A DNA stretch of 64,000 bases. Origin: DATATV01 sp036268615 (GTDB taxonomy: Bacteria; Actinomycetota; Actinomycetes; Mycobacteriales; Pseudonocardiaceae). Under the pieces are notes generated by a model. The model saw only the letters and a list, made by a program, of their open reading frames with translations, searched no databases and was not told the DNA's origin. How positions within the stretch are numbered: the first letter of the stretch is position 1; every line of letters starts with the position of its first letter. The stretch covers positions 114,278 to 178,277 of the forward strand of contig DATATV010000134.1 of assembly GCA_036268615.1 (NCBI GenBank), in the 5' to 3' direction. Made by a program: the position numbers and the translations under genes. Positions 41,549 through 50,898 of this stretch are shown piece by piece.

Positions 41549-42607
41549 TCAGTGCTCTTCGCTCGGGCCCGGATGGGCCAGGTCGGCGGGGAGGGGTGCG
41601 GTCGGCCGGAAGACGGCGGGCGACTCGCCGTCGGCGACCGCGGCGGCCGAGTCGACCAGGCCGAACCGGTCGCGGACCCGGCCGAGGAAGTTGGTCTCGG
41701 TGAGTCGGGCCAGCCGGGCCCGCTTCGCCCCGGCGTAGACGCTCACCCAGTCACCGGGGTCGAGCACGCCGCGGAGTTGCCCGTCCACGCTGATCGCGAC
41801 CTGCCCCGAGTGGTCCAGCACCAGGATGCCGATCCGCTGGTCCATGCCGACCACGATGCTGCGGTTGAACACCATGTGCGGCGCGACCGGGGTGAACACG
41901 AGCGCGTCCAGGTGCGGCGAGACGATCGGGCCGCCGGCGGCGAAGCTGTAGGCGGTCGACCCGGTGGACGACGCGACGATCAGCGCGTCGGCCGAGTAGG
42001 AGGCGAACTGCTTGCCGCCCACGTACACCGCGACGCTGGCCTGCCGGTCCCGGGAGAGCTTCTCCACCACCACGTCGTTGAGCGCCACCACGTCCAGCGG
42101 CACGCCCCAACCGACCTGCTCGGACATGCCCGGCCGCACCTTGGGCGGCGGCAGCGACGGGCCCCGGCCGTAGCGCAGCAGTGCCTCCATCGTGTGCGGG
42201 ATCTCCAGCGGCCGGGACGCCCGCATGGTCAGCGTCATCCGCGGGTCGACCCGCAGCTGGCCCTGGTGGGCCGCGTCCAGCGCGGCGACCAGGTCGGCGG
42301 TGTTGACCTCGGTGAGGAAGCCCAGCCGCCCGACGTCGACACCCAGCACCAGCGCGTCGATCGGGGCGGCGACCCGCACGCCGCGCAGGAACGTGCCGTC
42401 CCCGCCGACGGTGACGATCAGGTCCGGGTTGCCGGCGCGCTCGGCCTCCTCCAGCGCGCTCATCCGGTGGCCGTCCAGGTCGTCCCAGACGTCGATGTTC
42501 GCCCAGGGGACGTTGTGGTCGGCGGCCCACGCGCGGACCTGACCGGCGGCGGCGCGGGCTTCGGCCTTCCCGCTGTGCACCACCAGGCCGATACGGTTGA
42601 CCGGCAT
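41549..42607 (-). CDS. nadK: NAD kinase
   Basis: 352 residues from ATG 42607 after GGGAGG. Contains the diacylglycerol-kinase-like ATP motif VGGDGTFLRG (GGDGT 68-72), the NAD-binding VALNDVVVEK (NE replaced by ND) and SADALIVASSTGSTAYSFAAGGPIVSP. It phosphorylates NAD to NADP. It is about 50 residues longer than typical actinobacterial NadK, and is not next to recN or the rRNA methyltransferase gene with which nadK usually lies, so it may be a second paralogue. Confidence 0.92.
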   Translation of the reverse strand: MPVNRIGLVVHSGKAEARAAAGQVRAWAADHNVPWANIDVWDDLDGHRMSALEEAERAGNPDLIVTVGGDGTFLRGVRVAAPIDALVLGVDVGRLGFLTEVNTADLVAALDAAHQGQLRVDPRMTLTMRASRPLEIPHTMEALLRYGRGPSLPPPKVRPGMSEQVGWGVPLDVVALNDVVVEKLSRDRQASVAVYVGGKQFASYSADALIVASSTGSTAYSFAAGGPIVSPHLDALVFTPVAPHMVFNRSIVVGMDQRIGILVLDHSGQVAISVDGQLRGVLDPGDWVSVYAGAKRARLARLTETNFLGRVRDRFGLVDSAAAVADGESPAVFRPTAPLPADLAHPGPSEEH

Positions 42608-42733
42608 GCTGTTCCTACCTCCCGATCGGGACGGTGGCGAACTGGTCGGCCACACGCCCCGTCGAGCGGGCCGAGGCCGTCATCGTCGGTTGATTGTGGA
42701 CGACCGGCGGTCGCCGTGCCGATGGCCGGATGA

Positions 42734-42982
42734 TCAGCTCGCGGTCGGGCTCGTGGTCCGGCCGAAGACGAACGCGGCGGTGAGCAGGTAGACCTGGATG
42801 CCGATCCGCCCCGGGCTGCGGCCCCGCCAGCTCGCCCGCAGCTGCGCCCGGTGCGCGCCCAGGTGCTGCCCGCGGATGTCGTGCCCGATGCCGTGCGCGA
42901 TGCCGAAGTGCCGGTACGCGCCGCGCCAGTCACCCTCGGCCAGCTTCGCCCGGCCGGCGGTCGTCTCCTCGTCGTAGGTCAT
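42734..42982 (-). CDS. DUF3703-family protein
   Basis: 82 residues. GDWRGAYRHFGIAHGIGHDIRGQHLGAHRAQL carries the regularly spaced histidines and helical pattern of DUF3703, a family of unknown function often near redox or detoxification genes. Start at 42982 lies next to GGAGGGATG on the minus strand. It is upstream of, and in the same direction as, NAD kinase, 126 bases apart. Confidence 0.75.
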   Translation of the reverse strand: MTYDEETTAGRAKLAEGDWRGAYRHFGIAHGIGHDIRGQHLGAHRAQLRASWRGRSPGRIGIQVYLLTAAFVFGRTTSPTAS

Positions 42983-43116
42983 CGCTCCATCCCTCCACTG
43001 TCGCGGCTCGATCTTCGCAGAACCGGCGGGCTCCTGTCGGCGCGGACTTGTCGGTGGTCGTTGATAGCGTCCTCTGTATAGCGTCTATAGCGCTGGCCCG
43101 ATCGAAGGAGAGACTG

Positions 43117-43449
43117 ATGGGCAGGACCGTTCCGGAGGTGATCGTGAGCTACTTCCGCGCCTCGACCGAGGGGGATGTGGACGCGTTGCTCGCCTGCTTC
43201 ACCGAGGACGCCGCCGTGACCGACGAGGGTCGGACCGTGCACGGCCACACCGAGATCCGCACCTGGCGGAAGAACGTGGCCACGGCGTTCACCTACACGA
43301 TGGAGTTCCTGGCCGCCGAGCAGACCGGCCCGGCCGAACACGTCTCGACCTACCGGCTGGTCGGCGACTTCCCGGGCAGCCCGGTCGACCTGCGGTTCCG
43401 GTTCGAACTGCGCGGCGAGCTGATCGCCGCCCTGGAGATCGCGCCCTGA
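43117..43449 (+). CDS. SnoaL/NTF2-like protein
   Basis: 110 residues with the cone-shaped NTF2 fold pattern: VIVSYFRASTEGDVDALLACFTEDAAVTDEGRTVHGHTEIRTW, then curved beta strands. Family members are isomerases, cyclases or ligand-binding proteins. GAAGGAG precedes ATG 43117. The immediate upstream carries the repeated word TATAGCG (43077 and 43086), possibly a regulatory direct repeat. Transcribed toward a crotonase gene. Confidence 0.8.
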   Translation: MGRTVPEVIVSYFRASTEGDVDALLACFTEDAAVTDEGRTVHGHTEIRTWRKNVATAFTYTMEFLAAEQTGPAEHVSTYRLVGDFPGSPVDLRFRFELRGELIAALEIAP

Positions 43450-43558
43450 GCCGGCCGCGGCGCCGTTGATAACGGAACCGGAGCGTATTGTATCCCCGCC
43501 GGTACGTCCACACTGGACTGTGCTTGGCTGGCGGGGACGGTTGGCGAAAGGGGCGGGG

Positions 43559-44209
43559 ATGCCGCAGCTGCACCAGAAGGACGACGTCCACGTAGTGGAT
43601 CTCGGTGACTCGGAGAACCGGTTCTCGCCGTACTGGCTGACCGCGATGACCGCCATCCTGGACGAGGTCACCGCGAAGCCCGCTCCGTTGGTGACCGTCG
43701 GCGTCGGCAAGTTCTACACCAACGGGCTGGACCTGGACTGGCTGATGGCCCACGGCGACCAGGCCGCGTCCTACGTCGCCGGTGTGCAGGACCTGCTGGC
43801 CCGGCTGCTCACCCTGCCGATGCCCACGGTCGCGGCGGTCAACGGGCACGCGTTCGGTGCGGGCGCGATGTTCGCGCTGGCGCACGACTGGCGGGTGATG
43901 CGGGCCGACCGCGGTTACTTCTGTTTCCCCGAGGCGGACATCCGCATCCCGTTCACCCCGGGCATGGCCGCGCTGATCCAGGCCAAGGTGACCCCGGCGA
44001 CGGCGGTCTCGGCGATGACCACCGCGCACCGTTTCGGCGGGCCGGCCGCCGCCGAGGCCGGTCTGGTCGACCTCGCGGTCGCCGAGGCCGAGGTGCTGGA
44101 GCGGGCGATCGAGCTGGTCCGGCCGCTGGCCGGCAAGGACCCCGGCACGCTCGGCGCGATCAAGGCGACCATGTACGCCGGTCCGGTCGAGGCCCTGCGT
44201 ACCCCCTGA
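43559..44209 (+). CDS. Crotonase-family enoyl-CoA hydratase/isomerase
   Basis: 216 residues from ATG 43559 after AAAGGGGCGGGG. The short crotonase core shows AVNGHAFGAGAMFALAHDWRVMR with the oxyanion GAGA and YFCFPEADIRIPFTPGMAALI. The pattern around PEAD fits delta3-delta2-enoyl-CoA isomerases more than hydratases. It ends in the convergent terminator opposite a thiolase, so the two beta-oxidation genes are neighbours but not one transcript. Confidence 0.8.
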   Translation: MPQLHQKDDVHVVDLGDSENRFSPYWLTAMTAILDEVTAKPAPLVTVGVGKFYTNGLDLDWLMAHGDQAASYVAGVQDLLARLLTLPMPTVAAVNGHAFGAGAMFALAHDWRVMRADRGYFCFPEADIRIPFTPGMAALIQAKVTPATAVSAMTTAHRFGGPAAAEAGLVDLAVAEAEVLERAIELVRPLAGKDPGTLGAIKATMYAGPVEALRTP

Positions 44210-44225
44210 GTCTGCGCATCCGGAA

Positions 44226-44269
44226 GGGCCTGGCCGCCGGCCGTGGGGACGGAGTCGGCGGTCAGGCCC
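44226..44269. terminator. Bidirectional terminator between crotonase and thiolase genes
   Basis: GGGCCTGGCCGCCG and CGGCGGTCAGGCCC form a 14-bp stem with one G-U pair around a 16-nt loop, between convergent stop codons at 44209 and 44285. Confidence 0.75.
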
Positions 44270-44284
44270 GGTTCGGGTGAGCGG

Positions 44285-45478
44285 TCAGAGCCGCTCGATG
44301 ATGGTCGCGTTGGCCAGGCCACCGGCCTCGCACATGGTCTGCAGGCCGTAGCGGCCGCCGGTCTGCTCCAGTACCGACAGCAGCGTGGTCATCAGCCGGC
44401 CGCCGCTGGCGCCCAGCGGGTGGCCGATCGCGGTGGCCCCGCCGTTGACGTTGACCTTCGCCAGGTCGACGCCGGTCTCGGCCTGCCACGCCAGCACCAC
44501 GCTGGCGAACGCCTCGTTGACCTCGAACGCGTCGATGTCGGCGAGCGTCAGGCCGGCCCGGTCGAGCACCTTGCGGGTCGCCGGGATGACGCCGGTGAGC
44601 ATGTACAGCGGATCGTCGCCGACCACCGCGAAGCTGTGCAGCCGCGCCCTTGGCCGCAGGCCCAGCCGCTGCGCCGTCTCGCTGCTGGTGATCAGCACTG
44701 CGGAGGCGCCGTCGTTGGTCGGTGAGGAGTTGCCCGCGGTCACCTTCCAGTCGATCTCCGGGAAGCGCTGCTCCCAGTACTCCGACCGGAAGGCCGGCTT
44801 CAGTCCGGCGAGCACCTCGGCCGACGTGGTCGGCCGGACCGACTGGTCGGTGCTCACCTGCACCAGCGACCCGTCCCCGGCCGGCGCCTTGATCGGCGTG
44901 ACCTCACCGGCGAACCGACCGTCGGCCCAGGCGCCCGCCGCCCGGTGGTGGCTCTCGGCGGCGAAGGCGTCCAGCTGTTCGCGGGACAACTGCCAGCGCT
45001 GGGCGATCAGCTCCGCGCTGATGCCCTGCGGCACCAGGCCGTCCGGGTAGCGCTCGGCCACGCCGTGACCGAAGAAGTCCTGGCCGGCTGCCTGGCTGCC
45101 CATCGGCACCCGGCTCATCGACTCGATGCCCGAGGCGATGGCGACGTCGTAGGCGCCGCTGAGCACGCCCTGGGCGGCGAAGTGGATGGCCTGCTGGCTG
45201 CTGCCGCACTGCCGGTCCACGGTGACCGCGGGCACCGACTCGGGCAGGCCCGCGGCGAGCGCGGCCCACCGCGCGGTGTTGGCGCTCTGCTCGCCGATCT
45301 GCCCGACCGCGCCGCTGATCACGTCGTCCACCAGCGCCGGGTCGATGCCGGTGCGCTCGACGAGCGACCGGATGGCGTGTGCGTGCAGGTCGACCGGATG
45401 CACGCCGGACAGTGCGCCGCCCGGCTTGCCCCGACCGATCGGTGTGCGCACCGCGTCGACGATGACTGCATCTCGCAT
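44285..45478 (-). CDS. 3-ketoacyl-CoA thiolase, steroid-type (FadA5-like)
   Basis: 397 residues. Nucleophile C91 lies in VDRQCGSSQQAIHFAAQGVLSGAYD, matching the group of steroid-degradation thiolases; NEAFASVVLAW, GATAIGHPLGASGGR (catalytic His) and CEAGGLANATI (second Cys near 383) complete the site. It cleaves beta-ketoacyl-CoA to acetyl- or propionyl-CoA. Divergent from the amidase; convergent with a crotonase. No complete steroid cluster is visible in the window. Confidence 0.9.
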   Translation of the reverse strand: MRDAVIVDAVRTPIGRGKPGGALSGVHPVDLHAHAIRSLVERTGIDPALVDDVISGAVGQIGEQSANTARWAALAAGLPESVPAVTVDRQCGSSQQAIHFAAQGVLSGAYDVAIASGIESMSRVPMGSQAAGQDFFGHGVAERYPDGLVPQGISAELIAQRWQLSREQLDAFAAESHHRAAGAWADGRFAGEVTPIKAPAGDGSLVQVSTDQSVRPTTSAEVLAGLKPAFRSEYWEQRFPEIDWKVTAGNSSPTNDGASAVLITSSETAQRLGLRPRARLHSFAVVGDDPLYMLTGVIPATRKVLDRAGLTLADIDAFEVNEAFASVVLAWQAETGVDLAKVNVNGGATAIGHPLGASGGRLMTTLLSVLEQTGGRYGLQTMCEAGGLANATIIERL

Positions 45479-45651
45479 GACCGACTCCTTCTTCCGTTCT
45501 CGGACCCCTACCCACCGGTATACGCTGCTGAGTTTGAATTGCCAACTCGCTGGGAGTTGATGCTCGTCACGCGTGCCGGGTGCTCGGACCGGATGGGTGA
45601 GCCGGGCGCGGGAGCCGGTTACCGGCCGGTCGGCGTGCCTACAATCCGCGG

Positions 45652-47133
45652 GTGGACTATGCGGACTATCGGCGCCACGACGCGGTGGGCCTTGCCGAAC
45701 TCGTCGCCGGCGGGGAGGTGTCCGCGGCCGAGCTGCTGACCACCGCCATCGCGCGGGCCGACCAGGTCAACGGCCGGATCAACGCGATCGTGCGGCCGAT
45801 GCACGACATCGCCCGACAGCGCGCCGCCGGGCCGCTGAGCGGCCCACTGGCCGGGGTGCCGTTCCTGGTCAAGGACCTCAACCAGGACTACGCCGGTGTG
45901 CCGACCGGCAGCGGCTCGCGCTCGCTGCGCGATGTCGTGGCCATCGAGCACAGTGCGGTCGTCACTCGCTGGCTGGCGGCCGGCCTGGTCATCTTCGGCC
46001 GCACCAACACTCCCGAGTTCGGTTCGAAGGCGATCACCGAGCCCGAGGTCAACGGCCCCAGTCGCAATCCGTGGAACACCCGGCACACTCCGGGTGGCTC
46101 GTCGGGCGGTTCGGCGGCGGCCGTCGCCGCCGGCATCGTGCCGGTCGCCGGGGCGAGTGACGGCGGCGGGTCGATCCGGATTCCGGCCGCCTGCTGCGGA
46201 ATCTTCGGCCTGAAGCCCGGTCGTGGAGTGGTGCCGGCCGGTCCGGCCGAGGCCGAGCACATGCACGGCGCGGCCACCGACGGCGTCGTCTCCCGCACGG
46301 TCCGGGACAGCGCGATGATGCTCGACGTGCTGACCACCGGGTCCGACCCGGGCGGCCCGTACCTGTCGGCCCGACCCGAGTCGGGCTACGCCGAGGCGGC
46401 CCGGCGCGATCCGGGCAAACTGCGGATCGGCTTCACCACACGGTCGCCGCTCGGCTTCCCGATCAGCGCGGACGCGGTACACGCCGTCGAGGGCGCGGCC
46501 AAGCTGCTCGCCGAGCTGGGCCACGAGGTCGAGGAGTCCGCGCCGGACCTGGACGAGAAGCAGCTCTCCCGGGACTTCCTCACCGTGTGGTTCGCCCAGA
46601 GCGCGGCCACTGTCGCGCGGATCAAGCGGGACACCGGCGCGACCGACGAGGATTTCGAGCTGGACACCCGGATGCTCGCCGCCGCCGGCCGCGAACTGCG
46701 CGCGGCGACCTACATCGACGTGCTGGAGCGGTGGAACTCCTACAGCCGGGCGCTGGCGCACTTCCACGGCCGCTACGACCTGCTGCTCACCCCGACACTG
46801 GCCTACCCGCCGGTCCGGATCGGCGAGTTGGAGATGCCGCTGCTGCTGCGCAAGGCCAGTGAGGTGCTGTTGCGGGTCGGCCTGGCCGGCAAGCTGATGA
46901 GCACCAAGCCGGCCGACCAGTTCGTGCTGAAGAACTTGGAAAAGGTGCCCTACACGCAGCTGGCCAACATCACCGGCCGACCGGCGATGAGTGTGCCGAC
47001 CTACACGACGCCGGACGGCTTGCCGCTGGGCGTGCAGTTCGTCGGCGGGCTGGGCAGCGAGGGTCTGCTGCTCGCACTGGCCGGCCAGATCGAGGCCGCC
47101 GCCCGGTGGGCCGACCGGGAGCCGGACCTGTAG
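45652..47133 (+). CDS. Amidase (amidase-signature family)
   Basis: 493 residues from GTG 45652. The Ser-cisSer-Lys triad is present: K74 in VPFLVKDLNQ, S151 in TPGGSSGGSAAAVAAG and S174 in GASDGGGSIRIPAA. It hydrolyses carboxamides in the cytosol; substrate range of the family is broad (fatty amides, aryl amides, 6-aminohexanoate dimers). The GATD of many members is GASD here. Alone on its strand between the thiolase and a VOC gene. Confidence 0.9.
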   Translation: MDYADYRRHDAVGLAELVAGGEVSAAELLTTAIARADQVNGRINAIVRPMHDIARQRAAGPLSGPLAGVPFLVKDLNQDYAGVPTGSGSRSLRDVVAIEHSAVVTRWLAAGLVIFGRTNTPEFGSKAITEPEVNGPSRNPWNTRHTPGGSSGGSAAAVAAGIVPVAGASDGGGSIRIPAACCGIFGLKPGRGVVPAGPAEAEHMHGAATDGVVSRTVRDSAMMLDVLTTGSDPGGPYLSARPESGYAEAARRDPGKLRIGFTTRSPLGFPISADAVHAVEGAAKLLAELGHEVEESAPDLDEKQLSRDFLTVWFAQSAATVARIKRDTGATDEDFELDTRMLAAAGRELRAATYIDVLERWNSYSRALAHFHGRYDLLLTPTLAYPPVRIGELEMPLLLRKASEVLLRVGLAGKLMSTKPADQFVLKNLEKVPYTQLANITGRPAMSVPTYTTPDGLPLGVQFVGGLGSEGLLLALAGQIEAAARWADREPDL

Positions 47134-47259
47134 GACGAGCCTGTTCCGGAACCGGCCAGGCCGCTCCTGGACGTCGGCGAACTGTCGGCGGATCGGCGAC
47201 CGCCGCTCCGTCCGACGTGATCGCGACCGTCAGGGGTGGGTGCGCAGTACGGTTCCGCG

Positions 47260-47694
47260 ATGCTGGCCGGAATCGAGCTGACCCTTGACTGCGCGGATGC
47301 CCAACTCGTCGCCACGTTCTGGCGGACGGCACTGGGTTATGTCGACGAGCCGCCGCCTGCCCCGTTCGCCACCCGCGCGGAGTGGCTCGCCCAACTCGAC
47401 CCGCCGGAGGACGATCAGGTCGACGACGGCGCATGGCTCTGTGCTCCCGACGGCGTCGGTCCCCGTCTCTGCATTCTCAAGGTCCCCGAGCCCAAGACGG
47501 CGAAGAACCGGCTGCACATCGACATTCGTGTTCCGGGACACGGCAGTCCGGACGAGCGGTGGGCGCGGGTCAGGACCGAGTCCGAGCGGCTGGTGGACGC
47601 CGGTGCAACCGTCCTGGCGGAGTTCGCGGGACACCACGTGGTGATGGCGGACCCGGAGGGCAACGAGTTCTGCGTCGGCGCGGCCTCGGCGTGA
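47260..47694 (+). CDS. VOC-like (glyoxalase-like domain) protein
   Basis: 144 residues from ATG 47260 (MLAGIELTLDCADAQLVATFWRTALGYV). It resembles the actinobacterial glyoxalase-like group with KNRLHIDIRVPG in the middle and HHVVMADPEGNEFCVG at the end. Function unknown. Its stop overlaps the start of an MFS remnant. Confidence 0.8.
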   Translation: MLAGIELTLDCADAQLVATFWRTALGYVDEPPPAPFATRAEWLAQLDPPEDDQVDDGAWLCAPDGVGPRLCILKVPEPKTAKNRLHIDIRVPGHGSPDERWARVRTESERLVDAGATVLAEFAGHHVVMADPEGNEFCVGAASA

Positions 47695-47959
47695 CCCGCT
47701 GTCCGTCATCGGTGCGGCGCTGTCCGGCGGCGGGATGTACCTGATCGGTGCGGCGCTGTTCGGCGCCATGCGCTACGCCGCACTGCCCGGCACCGCGGCC
47801 ACCCTCGGCGGCCACCTGGCCGCCGTCCGCACGGTGTTCATCTGGACCGTGCCGTTCATGGCCATCGCGTTGGTACTTTCCTTGGTGATGAAGGAAAAAC
47901 CGCCGTCGGAGGAGATGATCGACGTGGCCGCGGGCAACATCGAGGTCCCGGAATTCTGA
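47693..47959 (+). pseudogene. 3' remnant of an MFS (DHA2-type) transporter
   Basis: An in-frame stretch reading DPLSVIGAALSGGGMYLIG... through TLGGHLAAVRTVFIWTVPFMAIALVLSLVMKEKPPSEEMIDVAAGNIEVPEF. The final helix and the charged tail match the C-terminal end of 14-helix drug-efflux transporters; everything upstream of about residue 10 runs into the VOC gene in another frame. The first 400 or so residues are missing, so it is a truncated relic, not a gene of 74 residues. It ends four bases from the convergent PucR-like gene. Confidence 0.7.
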
Positions 47960-47962
47960 GCC

Positions 47963-49030
47963 TCAGCGGGTGCTGTCCCGCAGCGTGCGCAGGGTCAGCG
48001 CGAGGGTGAGCCGGAACCGGCCGGGTGCGGTGTCCACCGGGAAGCCGAGCACGGCCTCGGCGTGCGCCAGCCGGGCCGGGATGGTGCTGTGGTGGCGGTG
48101 CACGACGGTCGCCGCCTGGCGCACGGACTGCGTTGCGCACAACGCGATCAGCACGGCGAGCAGGTCCGGCCCGTGTGGTTCGGCGGCCAGCTGGTCCAGC
48201 GCCGTGACGTCCTCGACCCGGCCGATGTCGGCCGGGCCGAGCTTGTCGGCCAGCAGCGCGAGCGCGCCGAGTTCGACCGCGCGGACCAGTGGGTTCTGCT
48301 CGGTGGCGTAGCGGACGGCGGTGCGCGCCTGGTGCCACAGCCGGGGTGCGGTGATCGCCGGACCCCGATGACTCAGCCCGACGATGACACCGGCCGCCGT
48401 CGGGGGAGTGGGGTCGATGCCGGAGTCGGGCAGCAGCACCGCGTGCAGCGCACCGAGCGACACCCCGCGCACCCCCGGGTTGTCCGCCTGCACGGTCGCG
48501 ACCAGCAGGGCCGCGTGGGTCGGGTCGCCGGCCAACGCGAGCACCCGCAGCGGTGAACCGGTGGCCAGGCCGAGCAGGTGCAGCGCGCGGGAGCGTTCGG
48601 CCTCGCCTGCGCTCTCCGCGAGCGCGAGTTCGACCAGCGCCGGATCGCCCAGTTCGGCCCGGGGCGTGCGGGCGTGGTCGAGCGCGAGTTCGGTGGCGAT
48701 GGCGAACCGCTCGACCAGAATGTCCAGCAGCGGCAGCGGATCACCGTCGGTGGCCACCCAGACGACCGTGCCGTCGGCGAGGGTGGCCGAGCGCGCGATC
48801 GCTGGAATCCGGTCGTCCACGCGCAGCCGGCCGGCCGCGTCGGCCCGGATCGATTCGCCGCCCTGCGCCCCGCGCACGCCGACCGGGGCGCCGGTCAGCT
48901 CGGCGACGCTGCGTACCAGTGTGCGCAGATCCACCCGACCGGTGATCAGGTGGTCGAAGAAGCTGATCACCCGGACGGCGTTCTCCGCGTCCGGGTCCAG
49001 TGCGGAGAGCCGAAGTAGGAGCCCTTTCAC
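47963..49030 (-). CDS. PucR/CdaR-type transcriptional regulator
   Basis: 355 residues from GTG 49030 (VKGLLLRLSALDPDAENAVRV). A GAF-like N-terminal half and GGDEF-like middle region lead to a C-terminal PucR HTH: LLAVLIALCATQSVRQAATVVHRHHSTIPARLAHAEAVLGF. Members activate catabolic genes in response to metabolites. It is divergent from the HSL-type esterase, its likely target, with 138 bases between starts. Confidence 0.82.
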   Translation of the reverse strand: MKGLLLRLSALDPDAENAVRVISFFDHLITGRVDLRTLVRSVAELTGAPVGVRGAQGGESIRADAAGRLRVDDRIPAIARSATLADGTVVWVATDGDPLPLLDILVERFAIATELALDHARTPRAELGDPALVELALAESAGEAERSRALHLLGLATGSPLRVLALAGDPTHAALLVATVQADNPGVRGVSLGALHAVLLPDSGIDPTPPTAAGVIVGLSHRGPAITAPRLWHQARTAVRYATEQNPLVRAVELGALALLADKLGPADIGRVEDVTALDQLAAEPHGPDLLAVLIALCATQSVRQAATVVHRHHSTIPARLAHAEAVLGFPVDTAPGRFRLTLALTLRTLRDSTR

Positions 49031-49168
49031 ACCGACGAGCCTACGTCCGCACGCCGTCTGGCGGGGTGATCGCCCGGGACGGCCGACAGCTGGCGGTGTC
49101 CCGGCGCGACCGGATGGCCGAGAGTGATCGGTACAGGCTCGCGCCTGGACCAGGTTCGAGGAGGAGCT

Positions 49169-50137
49169 ATGACCTACGCGATCGACCCGGAACTGCTGCC
49201 CTGGCTGGACATGCTGCCCGGCGTGCGGCTGATGGACGAGGGCACCCTCGCGGCGGCGCGGACGCAACTGGGCGAGCTGACGGGGATACAGCCACCCTAC
49301 GAGCCGACCCGGCCGGTCGACGTGCGGGACACGACGGTGCCCGGCCCCGCGGGCGCGCCCGCCGTGCCGGTGCGGGTGTACCGGCCGGCCGGCGTCACCG
49401 GCGAACTACCCGGCCTGCTCAACATCCACGGCGGCGGCTTCGTGCTCGGCGACATCGAGATGACCCACACCGACTGCCTGCGGACCGCCGCCGAGGTGGG
49501 GCTCGTGGTGGTCTCGGTGGACTACCGGCTGGCACCCGAACATCCCTTCCCGGCGCCGGTGGAGGACTGTTACGCCGCGCTGCGCTGGCTGGCCGCCGAG
49601 GCCGGCGAACTGGGCGTCGACCTGACCCGGCTCGGGGTTGCCGGCGAGAGTGCGGGCGGCGGCCTTGCGGCAGGCGTCGCACTGCTCGCCCGGGACCGGG
49701 GCGGCCCGGCGCTGGCCTTCCAGTACTTGGGCATTCCCGAGGTGGACGACCGGCTGGAGACACCGTCGATGCGTGCCTACACCGACACTCCACTGTGGAA
49801 TCTGCCGAACGCCGTCTTCAGCTGGAAGGCCTATCTCGGTGCCGACCACGAGGGCGACGTCTCGCCGTACGCGGCGCCGGCCCGCGCCGAGGACCTGTCC
49901 GGGCTGCCGCCCGCGTACGTGACCGTGTGCCACTTCGATCCGTTGCGGGACGAGGGCATCGCCTACGCGCAGCGGCTCGCGCAGGCCGGCGTCGCCACCG
50001 AACTGCACCTCTACCCGGGCACGTTCCACGGCTCGGAGCTGGTGGCGGCCGCGCGGATCAGCCGGCGCATGCAGGCCGACGGCCTGGCCGCGCTGCGCGC
50101 CGGACTGCACGTCGACACCGCGGTGGTGCCGGCGTAA
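49169..50137 (+). CDS. HSL-family alpha/beta hydrolase (esterase)
   Basis: 322 residues from ATG 49169 with GAGGAGGAG upstream. HGGGFVLG (87-94) and nucleophile S161 in GVAGESAGGGLA are the hormone-sensitive-lipase/esterase IV signatures; VSVDYRLAPEHPFPAPVEDC is diagnostic; the catalytic Asp is in CHFDPLRDEG and His in GTFHGSE. It hydrolyses short-chain acyl esters in the cytosol. Convergent with the DUF899 gene, with five bases between stops. Confidence 0.92.
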   Translation: MTYAIDPELLPWLDMLPGVRLMDEGTLAAARTQLGELTGIQPPYEPTRPVDVRDTTVPGPAGAPAVPVRVYRPAGVTGELPGLLNIHGGGFVLGDIEMTHTDCLRTAAEVGLVVVSVDYRLAPEHPFPAPVEDCYAALRWLAAEAGELGVDLTRLGVAGESAGGGLAAGVALLARDRGGPALAFQYLGIPEVDDRLETPSMRAYTDTPLWNLPNAVFSWKAYLGADHEGDVSPYAAPARAEDLSGLPPAYVTVCHFDPLRDEGIAYAQRLAQAGVATELHLYPGTFHGSELVAAARISRRMQADGLAALRAGLHVDTAVVPA

Positions 50138-50142
50138 CAGGC

Positions 50143-50880
50143 TCAGCGGCGGAGATCGTCGGAGCGGCCAGCCGCCAGCCGGGACCACTGGGCGGTGGGC
50201 CGTCCGTCGGTACGCGCCATCTCGCCGTCGATCGGCCAGGGCTGGGGCCAGCCGGCCGGCGAGTCCTCCCAGGTCTCCTGCCGGCCGTGGACGGTCAGGT
50301 CCAGCAGCCCGTAGGTCGGAGCCATCGCCTCGACCGCGCGGCCGCTGGTCCGGTAGGTCTGGAAGACCCGGTCGCCCTCGCGCAGGTAGCAGCCGAGCAT
50401 GAACGGCGTTGCCGTCGCGAACAGTGCCTCGGCCGAGTCCCGCACCGAGTACCAGGGCACGTCCCAGCCCATGAAGTCGCGGTAGCGCACGCTCACGTCG
50501 TAGGGGCCGTGGCAGAAGGTGGCGTAGGTGACGTCCCGGGCGTGCAGGTAGGCCAGCTCGCGGACCTGGCCGTTGTAGAACGTGCAGCCCTCGCACTGGT
50601 CCCCGGCGGGCTGGTCGTCGTGCCACATGTGGAAGTAGGCGATCAGCTGCCGGCGGCCCTCGAACGTGTCCAGCAGGGTCACCGGACCGTCCGGACCGAT
50701 CAGTGCGATGGTGGCGTCCAACTCCACCATCGGCAGCCGGCGGCGGGCCGCGGCGATCGCGTCGCCGGCGCGGGTGTGCGCCTTCTCCCTGACCAGCAGC
50801 GTGTCCTGGTGCGCCTCCCAGGTGGCCCGATCGACGACCGGTGGCAGTGCGGCGAGCGGCTCGGTGTGCGGAGAACCCAT
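50143..50880 (-). CDS. DUF899 thioredoxin-fold protein
   Basis: 245 residues from ATG 50880 after GAGGAGG. DUF899 signatures: VDRATWEAHQDTLLVREKAHTRAGDAIAAARRRLPMV, then the thioredoxin-like LLDTFEGRRQLIAYFHMWHDDQPAGDQCEGCTFY with a CxxC (CEGC), and FMGWDVPWYS. A family of unknown function related to peroxiredoxin-like folds and frequently under TetR or ArsR control. A perfect 18-bp inverted repeat covers its promoter. Confidence 0.88.
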   Translation of the reverse strand: MGSPHTEPLAALPPVVDRATWEAHQDTLLVREKAHTRAGDAIAAARRRLPMVELDATIALIGPDGPVTLLDTFEGRRQLIAYFHMWHDDQPAGDQCEGCTFYNGQVRELAYLHARDVTYATFCHGPYDVSVRYRDFMGWDVPWYSVRDSAEALFATATPFMLGCYLREGDRVFQTYRTSGRAVEAMAPTYGLLDLTVHGRQETWEDSPAGWPQPWPIDGEMARTDGRPTAQWSRLAAGRSDDLRR

Positions 50881-50898
50881 GAGAACCTCCTCTGGATA

